From Cristatella mucedo (lineage: Eukaryota > Bryozoa > Phylactolaemata > Cristatellidae), in the NCBI GenBank assembly GCA_009760855.2, contig WPIO01000139.1, forward strand, positions 250,001 to 314,000: a DNA stretch of 64,000 nucleotides, given 5' to 3'. Both the position numbers and the translations under genes were made by a program. Shown piece by piece: positions 48,302-58,747 of the stretch; within the stretch, counting starts at the first letter, position 1, and each line of letters opens with the position of its first letter. Under the pieces are notes generated by a model. The model had not been told where the DNA came from and made no database searches. It worked only from the letters and a program-made list of their open reading frames with translations.

Positions 48302-48868
48302 TCAATAAGAAATCAACAAAATCAAAGGTTGTCTATCGACCTGCTTGAGCAAGCTGGCTGCCACGCGTGCGTTTCCCGAAACGCTACATCCTGAGAAGCA
48401 GCACTTAAAACCGCCATCAAGTAGTACCTGCTTGCAGAATTTTTCGAAGGCGAAGACACAGCTGACGTTCATTGCCAATGAAAGCAGCAGGTATTTTAAC
48501 AGATCGTTGCTGACTTTCACAGCAAGTAACCACGGTGTGGTTGCTGTAGTCCCAGCCGAAAAGTGCAGCCTCTTCGAGCGGCTCTTCCTAAACGCGCAGA
48601 GAGTTGGCACCTTTCCAGGATGGAAGCTGCGCCACAACACTCTGCTGTTGGAGCTCTGAGCTCGCGACCTTGCACAGCAAACGAAGCGCTTGGTTTGAAT
48701 TAGAACTGAGAGTATGCGCCACACATGCATGCCGCATGCGTAACGAATGCTCCGTCTCTGCTCTAGAACTTGAGTACTCGTGCTCAAACACGCCCACACA
48801 AAACAGTGCCGCCTTGCAGAAGCCAGAAAAATACTGGGGGAAATGCTGGCATCTCCAAGCACGGCCAT
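48302..48868 (-). CDS. unidentified 188-codon open frame
   Basis: The longest ATG-initiated open frame outside repeats and microsatellites. It starts at 48868. The predicted product is Cys- and Ser-rich with a hydrophobic patch near residues 117-135 ([19 protein letters not shown]) and no recognised domain. The opposite strand is also open for about 100 codons at 48345-48659, so the stretch may simply be stop-poor. Intronless, with no recognised neighbours. Function unknown. Confidence 0.25.
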   Translation of the reverse strand: MAVLGDASISPSIFLASARRHCFVWACLSTSTQVLEQRRSIRYACGMHVWRILSVLIQTKRFVCCARSRAQSSNSRVLWRSFHPGKVPTLCAFRKSRSKRLHFSAGTTATTPWLLAVKVSNDLLKYLLLSLAMNVSCVFAFEKFCKQVLLDGGFKCCFSGCSVSGNARVAASLLKQVDRQPLILLISY

Positions 48869-48942
48869 AAAGTCTTAGTTGCTGCAGAGATACTCACAGG
48901 TATTCTCCCAAAACATGGATCGGTGGCAATCCGGAATGCCCA

Positions 48943-48947
48943 TGCCT

Positions 48948-48993
<46 letters not shown>

Positions 48994-48997
48994 AGGC

Positions 48998-49075
<78 letters not shown>
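48943..49075. repeat. palindromic (TA)n tract followed by (TA)n and (GA)n
   Basis: TGCCTTGA, twenty TA units and TCAAGGCA form a perfect 56-bp palindrome (48943-48998). Another TA run and a GA run with GGGAG interruptions follow. Confidence 0.95.
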
Positions 49076-49077
<2 letters not shown>

Positions 49078-49899
49078 TCCATGTCGAAAATCAGCACAGT
49101 CTTTTGGACCACTGAAGTCGGTGCAAAATGAAAACTTCGAAGTTCAGAGTTTGACTGTCTTATCATCACTTGAATGAGGCTTTGAAACAGTCTGCTTTAA
49201 ACGAAATTTCGCTCTATACATTCTCTACGATAGATTATCATATACTTGATCTTAATAATTATAATTCATGAGCCACATATAATCTCAACTGTTATAAGAA
49301 CTTTACCGTTTGGCAAGTTCACTAAATGAGGTCCCTGGTTAGATTAAGGTCGTCATCTGGCAAGATAACTAAATACACCTAAAACAAGCATCTATACCCT
49401 AGTGATGTCCTTTAGCCAGCAGTGGCCTGCTGAAATGTATTTCGGCCTGCCGGGAGTCGCACTGGCCAGGCCATGCCAGCCCTTTGAGTTTGGGCAGCTT
49501 GGGCAGTGACGGCCTCGTCCACGTGGCAGTCACGTAGAGATTCTGGAATGTTCAGGTGTGGACATCGGCTCGGAATACTCTCGGCGGCTTAGTATTCATT
49601 CATCGCGAACTATGGATTTCAGGCATTCCAGGATGTCGCATTAGAACACGGACGAATGTGGTATACCGGCAACCCTTCACTTAAACGTTACCGCCCGCGT
49701 TAATGTCTGCTTCCACTTCGTGTGTTTCCGTACTATACCTGGGCGGAATCCCTCGCCTCTTTAAATACGCGCGACATTCGTGAAAACCCATTAGGTAGCC
49801 ACTTGCTTCTTTGGACGACGCCACGATAGTATTCCGGTAAGACGCTGCCTGTCACCATCTATGATTTCTGCTGCCGATGGCTGGGCTTCCGATGTTTGT
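49076..49899. other. unassigned sequence
   Basis: Nothing recognised. Confidence 0.4.
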
Positions 49900-50960
49900 T
49901 AATAATAATGATAATACACTTGATAAAGCGCCCTCAGAGAACTCAATCTCTTTCTATGTGCTTTACATGTGTTGCAATAGAATCATGATCGAATGGTGAG
50001 TGAAAATATCATGCTTGATAAACAGCATGAACAACATGGTTCGGGGTGACATGCACTGGGTTAGCATGCAAGTGGGTTAGTGGCAGCCTGCAACAATGTC
50101 AGCATGTATAAGCACATAAAGGATGAATTCCATGGACCCACTAAAGGTTTTCATAAACAGGTGCGTTTTTAATCTCTTTTTAAATGTGGTGAAGTCAGGG
50201 GATGTCGTGACGAAATTCAGGAGTGAGTTCTAGGCTTTGGGAGCATACGAACTTAAGGCACGGTTTCCAAATGATTTGAGGTGTATACGAGGCTTAGGTA
50301 AACGGTCAGTTTCCGAAAAGCGGGTGATACGATGCTTAGCCTGGTTGGGCAGTAGATCTGATGGGTAGGCAGGAACCAAAAATGAAGGGACCTAAAAGTG
50401 AGTGACAAAACCTTGAAGTCGATGCGTTGCTTGACTGGTAGCCAGTGCAAGTCGGCGAGAAATTATGTGATGTGGCAATGTCGAAGCTCACGATAGACAA
50501 GCCTAGCTGCAGAGATTTGCATCAGCTGTAAGCCACTGATTGCATATGTCGGTAGACCTGCAAGAAGTGAGTTACAGAAGTCAAGAAGGAATGTCCCAAA
50601 TGCATGGACCAACTTAAATATGGTATCCCTATCTAAACAAGCCCGAATTTTATCAATTTTATATAGCTGAAGGTAGGCAGACTTGATTGTGGAGCTAATG
50701 TGGCCGTCTAATGAAAGGTCACTTTGGAACATGATACTTTACTTAGACTTCAAGCTGATTCAACAGGAGATATGCTGGCAAAGCCAATTTTGAGTTAGCC
50801 TTTCCAATTTCGAAATCATACTTGGTTTGTTCATAACTAGTAAGTTAGTTCTATCATAACTTAATTTAAGAAAATGTGCTGCCATCCATGTGTGGATGTC
50901 ATAAATACATGCAGCAAGGGGGTCGAGAGAATTCGATGTGCTCCAAGGCTAGTGACATCA
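49900..50960 (-). mobile_element. LINE-A 3' fragment
   Basis: (AAT)n terminus, intact snap-back 3' end, UTR, C-terminal tail (50253-50732 encodes DLSLDGHISSTIKSAYLQLY and HWLPVKQRIDFKVLSLTFRS), and beyond it the LNDDKTN-side region up to about 50950. It extends further 5' than the other short copies. Confidence 0.88.
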
Positions 50961-51924
50961 GCTTTACGGTCTTTAGCCTCGATGCATGATTATTTTCTCA
51001 CTAGTGATGTCGAGATCCACTCTTAACCTTTTTTCATGAAGATATTAATAAAACTGCCGTTTCTATGGCGCCAGCCCTGTGATAGAAATGTGGCCGTGGG
51101 CTATCATAAACAAGGGAAGTCGAATGTGAAACTCAAGTTGTCATGGTAAAATGTCTACGGCGACGGTCAACGTCTATCTTGGCCACGTCGGCAGGCTCTA
51201 CCCAAAGTTGCTAGTTTCAGTTGACATCCTCTCCCTGCCAAAACGTATGAATGCGTTCTTGTGAGATTGCCTGTTTAAACTTTTTGCTTGTTGATACGAT
51301 TTGTTTTCTTCGTGTGGATGCATGTCAAACAATTTTGTTCTTTTACCACCAACCTGTAGTTACTGAAGAAGCAGGTCGTAAAAGTGAATGCAGTGGCCTC
51401 CTGGTCCGACTCAAAGTAACCCAATATTTCACGCGGCTACGAAATTCTGGCACAGTAAAAGCCGGTACAATACATCCCAAGTACATCTTTCCCGTAGGCT
51501 TAAGGCTACAAGCGTCGCGGGTGTTCACAAAGCACTTAGACTTCCAGGACGCAATAAAGGCAGCCACATAGAATTGGTTTCCTAATACATTCTTTGAAGC
51601 TGTACAAAACCAGATAATTTACACTTGGTCAGTAAGTTCGAGTAAAATTTGGAGTTTGCACGTGTGCTTTGTTGCTTCTTGGTTATTACCACCGATTTGA
51701 GTAGCGTTTCGTGTTTTTCTGGTCACTATTATGCACAGTCAATACCTGCTTAGCGATAGCCACCCCATCGTTACTTACTGGAATGACATATGTCAAGGCT
51801 GAAATTTCATTTTCATGTGTTAGAATAGATATTACGGTCTTGCGGAGTACTCTACAAAAGACTTATTACGTATTGTTATTGCTAGCTCCGCTAGGAACCG
51901 CCTACATCGAGTGAGGGAAATTGC
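50961..51924. other. unassigned; one 106-codon frame
   Basis: The + frame at 51251-51571 lacks an ATG early on and shows no known domain. Its antisense is equally open. Left uncalled. Confidence 0.35.
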
Positions 51925-52030
51925 GGAGGTACGAGTGGTACAGTGGGTATACATTTACCCCACTGCAAGTGGCTAGTGGTCTTCTGGTGCAATATAAATA
52001 AGCTTATTAATCAGCTAACCTTTTTCTATA
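51925..52030 (+). mobile_element. SINE1 fragment, internally deleted
   Basis: 'gtggtacagtgggtatacat' resembles the head and 'ccccactgcaagtggct' plus 'cttattaatcagctaac' resemble the body and tail. The part carrying box B is missing. Confidence 0.55.
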
Positions 52031-52171
52031 AAAATGCCGATTATAAGTTTTCTACTAGCCAAAAACATTTCCTTCACATTTACATATCATTGAGGCTATG
52101 GTTTATACAAATTTACGTTGGAACTAGCATCATGTGTTTTGTTATTCAACGAACAAACCAAAACCCCTGAA

Positions 52172-52255
52172 GTCCTTTGCAGCAAATGTAAAGCGCCTAG
52201 AAAGAGATTGAGTTCACTGAGGGCGCTTTATCAAGTGCATTATTATTATTATTAT
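52172..52255 (+). mobile_element. isolated LINE-A 3' end
   Basis: About 80 bp: 'ttgcagcaaatgtaaagcgcc', 'gttcactgagggcgctttatca' and (ATT)n. It joins directly to a LINE-B 3' fragment. It may be an extreme truncation or a SINE2 tail. Confidence 0.88.
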
Positions 52256-52440
52256 GTCTCACTCCACTGTCCCCTCATCATTCCCTTTGTTAAACTCGAT
52301 TGAAGCTCAATGCATAACGGAAACCACTTAGGCCTCAAATGTTCTAAATGAAACTTTCCAGCGTCACATCCACGTACTCGTTATGGCTTTTGCAGTGCAG
52401 ATGGAAACTCTTCAGTCTGCATTGTACTTAATTGGTAAAT
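52256..52440 (+). mobile_element. LINE-B 3' fragment
   Basis: Follows the LINE-A terminus without a gap: decayed 'ggaaaccacttaggcctc', 'gaaactttccagcgtcacatccac' and 'gttatggcttttgcag'. Confidence 0.7.
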
Positions 52441-53069
52441 TAAAGGAGACCAATACCCGCTGGGCTGGAGGTGAAATTTCCTGTCAGTGTTCAATAGAAT
52501 GGAAGAAGGCCTCTGGTTGCTTAATATTTTGAAAAATCATACATAGCCTATATATTGTTACACAGACATAAACATAAATTATTACACACCCACACAAACA
52601 CATAAATAAATATATATATATATATATGCTCACCATATTGCCATAACCGTCTACATGTTGAAATCGGTTCCCTGAGATTTTGGAGTACCTCGCTTATGTG
52701 CTGTTGCACAGAGCTATATATATATATATATATATATATAGCAAGTGCTTGCATAACTGCATACTTCGAGGCTTTTTCTGGCGTCAGACCTTTGCAACCG
52801 ACCCATCATAGATCGCCCGATTGCTGACTGAGTATAGTCACATACAGATTTGCTGCCTCTGGGTTATACAGGAATAAGCTACTGGGAGACTGGTGCTTGT
52901 CCGTCGTCGCACGTTGAAGCAGAAGGCGCTGGTCGGAGGGGCAGGGCGACGTTACTGTCCAGCGGTTGCTTTCGTTGCCATGTATGCTCGGACGTGCAGT
53001 AGATGAAAATCAAACACGTTGCATTACAGTCCAGTTAACAATGTAGTGACGTAAAAATACCCTACAATC
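52441..53069. other. unassigned, with two short (TA)n runs
   Basis: TA runs at about 52610-52627 and 52715-52740 flank about 90 bp of unique sequence. Nothing else recognised. Confidence 0.5.
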
Positions 53070-53626
53070 TATTTGTAGGCCTGACCAAACAGCAACTTAA
53101 ACCGTCTACACCACCAGCTGGCAAACGGTCTATTCCCCTAACTATATTATTGGGTAGAAAACTATATATTAAAACTTTCAAGCTAGCAAGTTCCACTCTG
53201 GTTCTAGAGCTAATCCTTACAAACTCAGTATTGCTTCGGGTGCATAATGACCTTCTTAGAAATGCAGACTTAGGTAGAATCCATTTGTTTTGCTCAACCT
53301 TTCGGTAGCTATGGATACTATCGATCATCAAGTCCTTCTCGATCGCCTCCAATCTCGCCAGGGCATCGGTGGCACTGCACGGCAGTGGCTGAGGTTCTAT
53401 CTCAGTGGGAGACTCCAAAGTATCGATGTGTACGGGAAAAGATTATCCGAGGAACCAGGTAATTACGGGATACCTCAAGGCTCTGTGCTCGGTCCGCTTC
53501 TTTTCGCAGTGTATACTTACCCGCTTGCCGATGTGATCCCCGAGCACAATCTAGTCTTCCACTTATATGCAGATGACACGCAGTTGTACCTTACAAGTGC
53601 ATTATTATTATTATTATTATTATTAC
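53070..53626 (+). mobile_element. LINE-A copy with RT core and internal deletion
   Basis: Carries the cleanest RT core of the window. From 53290 one frame reads AMDTIDHQVLLDRL, QWLRFYLSGRLQSIDVYG, GIPQGSVLGPLLFAVYTYPL and YADDTQLYLT, i.e. the fingers-palm motifs including the catalytic aspartates of YADD. Immediately after QLYLT the sequence jumps to 'caagtgcattattatt', the extreme 3' end. Everything from the thumb through the 3' UTR is missing, leaving a copy that keeps RT and tail only. Confidence 0.92.
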
Positions 53627-53902
53627 TCGCTAGGAGACATAATTACTTATGAGAGTTCGGGTTGCTGGCCACAGAGCGTTCCTTAGTTAAAGCAGACACT
53701 TCAAAGCAACGCAATTAATTACGCCATAGCGTGGTGTAGCATCTTGAGGTAGGGCATGTTGCATACGACACAGCAAAGACTTGTGATTCCAGGCCTTCAA
53801 ATTTCATTTCTTCGTACAGTCACCAATGTGAGACGACAAATTGTAAACAGAACACACGCGATTCCTTGTGAACTGACCAAGCAGTAGCTTTGGATCAATA
53901 CT

Positions 53903-54623
53903 TTAATGTTGTAGTTTTTCAATTGAATCGAAGAGGAGTGAAGACGGCTTAGCGTAGAACGATGAGCTTTCGTATGGATTGTAGGCATCGTCCTTTAAAG
54001 TGACCAACTCATCGTTGACCTCGAAGCTATCATTAAAGAAGTCAAGTTCAGACTTGGCTGGAATCTTTATTCTTGAAAGATTATTTTATTTCCCCTGCCA
54101 ATACTGCATCGCAGATTCGCTAGAAAAGACCTGCTGCACCGTCGGCTGAGAACGGCAAAGCGCTGTAGTCAAGTCGCTGCTCGATTTGGAGTCAGCTCTG
54201 GTCAGTGAGAAGGGCTGCCATACGGATAGGGCGATATCCGACAGTGCAGTACCAAGACCAAGCCTCTGACCAACGATGCATCGGATTCCAGCGGAGCTCA
54301 CTGGCGCATTCTCTTGCTCGACTAGCCCGACCGCGTTCGATTTATCTTCACTTCCCAAAGACGTCCGCCCTGGGCTGGAATGCGGGCAGTGGCAATTGAA
54401 TGCACCGCGAAAGAAACAAGCTGCAAGATCCTTCGATACTGAGGATTGTCCTCAGCCTTCTGGGCTTCATGCGATTTTTGGTGCAATTTCAGCAATCCTT
54501 TCGCCACGCTCTGGAAATTGTCCCATCCCATGCATGGAATGAGATAGAATGTAATGCATAGGCAGACTCGGCCGGCTGCAGGATTCGACGACGATTATAC
54601 TGTGGATATTGGGAAGCCATCAT
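53903..54623 (-). pseudogene. unidentified broken coding sequence
   Basis: Three consecutive minus-strand frames look coding and cover one region with no intron signals. From an ATG at 54623: MMASQYPQYNRRRILQ and onward. Then, in another frame from about 54531, WDNFQSVAKGLLKLHQ and PQYRRILQLVSFAVHSIA. Then from about 54350 a third frame (LVEQENAPVSS, TTALCRSQPTVQQVFSS, YWQGK) meets a TAA at 54086-54088. It continues in the same frame with SRIKIPAKSELDFFNDSFE, VTLKDDAYNPYESS and LFDSIEKLQ to TAA at 53903. Two shifts and one stop suggest a decayed intronless gene, perhaps a processed copy, of about 240 codons. The PQYxRRILQ phrase occurs twice. I do not recognise the protein. Confidence 0.4.
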
Positions 54624-55619
54624 TGGTCTCTCATTCTATTGCGTTGCTGTGCTGTTTATGACTAATTTTTTACTATCGTAGAAGCTAAACACTTTTCGGC
54701 CGACTTGTAAGCATCTTCAATAACAACAAGCAGAAAAGAAGGAGGCAAGTATCTGGCAAGCAAGTAGCCGCTTTTTGCTCGCCTTTTTCCTTTCGGTGGA
54801 ACATCCGTAGAGTCGTGAGGGAACTTGAGCAGTGTGTTTACAGGACTGTTCGACAGTGACGCCTGTGTGATTGCGAATCAGGCTTGTGGCTTGGCAGCCA
54901 GCTGAGCCAAGCTGAGCTCCAAGCTCCGCTCAGAGCTGCCCTTGCCGGAAACCACGAATTGGTTCGCTTCGCCTACGAACACTTGGGTGTAAGGTTCAGT
55001 ACAGCTGGAGCCGGCCGTTTGCTCCCAGTTCATAGGTTCAACGAATAACAGTAATCCACACTAATTAAGCTTGACTCGAGCACAAATTGGCGGCACGAAG
55101 CTCAAATTTCGAGAGAATATTGTAGCACACCATCGCTGTGTCATTATGCTCACGCTGCGTTCTCATACAAATAGACTGCCAAGACCCATACCTGTCTTGC
55201 AATCAATCCTCAATCAACTGCATTCTATGGCAAAGCTAAAGGAATACGAAGCGAGAAGATCATGCTTTGATTGCACATGACGGTACATTGTATAAACATT
55301 TACTTCCAAAATTTCATTTGCACGGGATTGCTCTGGCAATGTCCAGCAATTGACTGCAAGCTACTAGCAATATATCAAAGTACACTGAACTAAGTACCAA
55401 CTCACGTAAATTCAACGCAGTTTGCATCCACTAACTCGGGCGATGCGGCCTGCATCGCCTGAAATTGCCGGAGCTAATACATCAGTCCACTTATATCCAC
55501 TGCAGATGATCCTCAAATCATGCATAATACCTAATCCTGTAGTATTACTCTTCTCATACCCGAAATCCGCTTAATTCCATTACAAAACGCACAGAAATTG
55601 GTTTCTCATCACTATAATT
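54624..55619. other. unassigned sequence
   Basis: A 51-codon minus-strand frame near 54880-55035 starts MNWEQTAGSSCTEPYTQ and looks protein-like, but is not recognised. It could belong with the broken gene to its left. Confidence 0.3.
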
Positions 55620-56650
55620 TTGAATAATATAAAGTAATGTATCTCCGTCAGTAACTCCACAAAGTCAGAAAGACCATGTGGGTGTTACGCAGGAGAGTTT
55701 TGTGTAGCGCACTCACAGCCTAAGCGGCTTTCGGTACGCATTCGGTAGCCAACAGACTTCGTCTCACACAACAAAATGAAAGTGAAAAGCATAGAAGAGT
55801 CAGGAGAGCAGTTGAGGTAGTGAGTAGCATGGAAGTAGCAGCTCAGATCCGCTGAAAAAGATGAGCCACAGTCAACAGTAGTAAAGTAGTTGTCGTTGCG
55901 TAAGAATTGCAGAAGCGAGTTCCACAGTCTAGGACCTGCAGAGCTAAAGCTTCTGTCGCCAACGGTCTTTAAGCGGAGGAATGGGACAGCTAATTCTTTG
56001 CCCACACAGGACCTGAGGGCGCGAACTGGCTGAAACTGATGCAGCAGTTCAGCTAGGTACGGAGGAGACCAGCCGTGGCGGGGCCTTGTGGGTCAGTGTA
56101 AGAACCTTGCTCTGAATCCTCTTATCAACCGGCATCCATCTTAGCTCTTTTAGCAAAGGAGACACGTGCTCAAAATTCTGGAACTTGAAGACAAGCCTTG
56201 CAGCCATATTCATAGTCAGCTGCAGTGACCTAATCGTTTGTTTTTGGTAGCCAATTGGCCTAGCCAATAGGGAATTGCAATAATCAAGCCGAGACAGAAC
56301 TAAGGAGCCAGTTAAATTGTTTGCAAGCCACTGTGGAAGACAGCTCTTAATCTTGGATAGGGATCGGACGTGAGGGCTAGCTGCAGAAGCAGTCTTCTGG
56401 ATGAAGTTTTTTAAATTGAGGCAGTTGTCGAAAACGACACCTAAGTTTCGACCAAGTGGTGATGGTCGCACAACCGCATAACCTATTAGAAGAGCAAAGC
56501 CTTTTAATCCAGCCATACGCTTAGGGTGAAATACACGCTGGAGCTGACTGTGCTTAATGTGCAAACATATGATTTGAGTCCAGTTTGGTCTTACAATCTC
56601 AGGTAATGCATGATAATTGACAGCAAAGGCTGGCCCAAAGTGGCACAATC
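55620..56650 (-). mobile_element. LINE-B 3' half, well preserved
   Basis: Minus frame 56049-56648 (199 codons) encodes the part after the RT palm: MAGLKGFALLIGYAVVRP, LGVVFDNCLNLKNFI, KSCLPQWLANNLTGSLVLSR, DYCNSLLA and the RWMPVDKRIQSKVLTLTHK block. After a break, 55685-56005 encodes the C-terminus (VPFLRLKTVGDRSFSS, LLQFLRNDNY, SVGYRMRTESRLGCEC). The 3' end lies at about 55620-55660. This copy shows the family's conserved tail best. Confidence 0.93.
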
Positions 56651-57409
56651 AACCACAACAGGATTAGAAATTGTCTGAACGAAGCCATGATTCTCATTGC
56701 ATGTCACACACAACTGCTTTCAAAGTGAAGCTATTTTACTTTCAAGGTACGTTTCTCCTTATTTGTGGGACAGTGCACGGCAATCGGCAGCAATGGGGTC
56801 CAAAGCCACAATATGTCAAAAATCGACCAGAAGTTGGCCGTGCGAAGCTCTAATTCCAATTGCATGTATCACTTCACTGTGTTTAAAGTGCATCCAGTTA
56901 ATAACATTAACCAATCGTCAGCATTCGATCATTGGAAATGTGTGGCAATAAGCAGAAATGGCCGTGCCAATACGGCAATCTATTGTTATTCCACAATCTG
57001 TTTTTAGACATTGTGTGATGGACTTCAGTGGATTGTGGTATTTCACTGGGTCTTTGCAGTCGATTGCAGCCCACTGCACCATAACGCCCGTACCAGTGCA
57101 AGTGAAAGTACACATTCAGAGAGGGCAATGTCGCATAAAAATTAATATCATATACAATAAATACCATGAGCTTTAACCATATGATTTCTTTGGCCACGTG
57201 GTTAGTACAGTGGATTTGGGTATATTGTAATGGATTGAGATATTGGCCTGTGCCTCTGCATTTACTTTTCCTATTTCAGTGAACTTCACGAAAACGTGAA
57301 ACGGAATGGCGCAAATTTATAGGTAAAAATAAAAATATATCATACTACTGCAACCTTGCCAAGCCAGCGTCTGATGGATTTTTGGGGCTTAAAGTGGATT
57401 GCAGTGAAT
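56651..57409. other. unassigned sequence
   Basis: Overlapping open frames on both strands at 56671-57197, not recognised. The left edge may still be LINE-B. Confidence 0.35.
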
Positions 57410-58747
57410 TGTAACGCCGAAGGCTCGGCGGAGTAGGCTTGACCTGCCGCTTACCTAGCGGCGTAGCCTATCGCCTAATGCCGTTCGGTGCGCGCCTACG
57501 CGAAATAAGCTGGCCGCCACGAAACGAGCGTTTCTGGCGCTGACCTGCCTACCGTTACTAAAGGGGGTCGTGAGTCCGCGGCGTGAATTGGAAGCAAGAC
57601 ACACAGATTGGGGATTTTACTGAACTTTATTCGCAAGCGCACAAAGTCGCCACGCGTCTAGTTCAGCTTTATCTCCACACCCCTCGCACGTTCTCAGCTG
57701 CACTAACACTCTTGCGGAGGGAATACTCCTCCACACTAAGCGCGACCCGGACCCTAAACCCTAACCGGTGAACTAGGAATCTGTTCCCACCTGTGCCGAG
57801 GGAATACCCCAAACACGCCAACTTAAACACTCTTGCGGAGGGAATACTTCTCCACACTGAAGCGCGAACCAGAGTCTAAACCCTACCCGGAGAACTAGAA
57901 CTCGGTTTCCACCAGTGCGACAGGAATACTCCACACACGCCAATTCAAGCACTCCTGCGGAGGAAATACTTCTCCACACTGAAGCGCGAACCGGAGCCTA
58001 AACCCTTACTGGGGAACTAGGGCTCCACACACGCCAACTGCGCCTAGCTCGCACCGGCAAATCCCTATGCCGAGACCACGTGCTATCGCGCACACACACG
58101 ACACAAAAGAAACACAAAACACGAAAGAACACACAAAATGCCAGCTCGGGCGCGATACGACCGTATTCGGTGGAGTCCACCGAATCCTCCTAGCGCTGTC
58201 TCGTCCTGTTCCGTCAATCGCCGGCGAACAGCCCGCCCTCCTCCCTCGCTTTCAGAGAAACGTGTCCGACGGCGGAGCCGGACCAAAGACAGAAGACCAC
58301 AGACAAAAGACCGTAAGACCAAGAGCGAGCGTCGCTTGACTCTTAAATACCTAGCTGAAACAATGGGGCAAGAGCTTAGTGGTATTGGGCCCGGACACCT
58401 TGGCCCATTACGGAAAGGAATTAATACCGTCCCCAGGCCACTGGAAGGGCACCTCTGTCCAGCTTGAATGGCGAATGGGTTCCAGACGATTCTTCCTTGG
58501 AAAGAGGGAAGGCGGGGTTGACAGGCCAGCCAACATCTATCAGCAGCTTCCGCGGGTATCGGACCAATTCTAAAGGCCGAATCGCCGCCGCTCGTCTCAG
58601 AGCTTCCTGGCTTGCTCTTAAGCGCTTCCTCTCTAACCGCACTGACGCTCCTCTCTGGCTCACTGCTCCAGGACGAAGGAGTTCTAGTCCGCCTCCGAAC
58701 AGCTCTTGTTCGTGCTAAAATTCAGCCAAGGCCAGCAGGGCGCTACA
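57410..58747 (-). mobile_element. solo LTR, about 1.34 kb
   Basis: The segment starts TGTAACGCC and ends GGCGCTACA, giving 5'-TG...CA-3' with short inverted terminal repeats that match at 8 of 9 positions. It is flanked by the direct repeat GAAT (57406-57409 and 58748-58751). It is clearly more GC- and CpG-rich than its surroundings. Read on the minus strand it has a TATA-like TATTTAAG at 58349-58342 and a polyadenylation-type AATAAA at 57631-57626, in LTR order. No second LTR, primer-binding site or coding region adjoins it. Ty3/Gypsy origin is plausible but not shown. Confidence 0.72.
57705..58035. repeat. minisatellite, about 121-122 bp period, 2.7 copies, inside the LTR
   Basis: Units begin near 57705, 57826 and 57948 with AACACTCTTGCGGAGG-like sequence, and each contains 'ccacact(g)aagcgcga' and 'ctaaaccct'. 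The CCCTAAACCCTAA phrase in unit 1 is part of this repeat. Confidence 0.88.

Noticed and set aside
51251-51571. 106-codon + strand frame
   Set aside because: No ATG near its start, antisense equally open, and no domain recognised.
56049-56648. 199-codon minus-strand frame as a possible host gene
   Set aside because: It is LINE-B coding sequence.
57751-57767. Telomere-like CCCTAAACCCTAA
   Set aside because: Only two units, and they belong to a 121-122 bp minisatellite inside the LTR.
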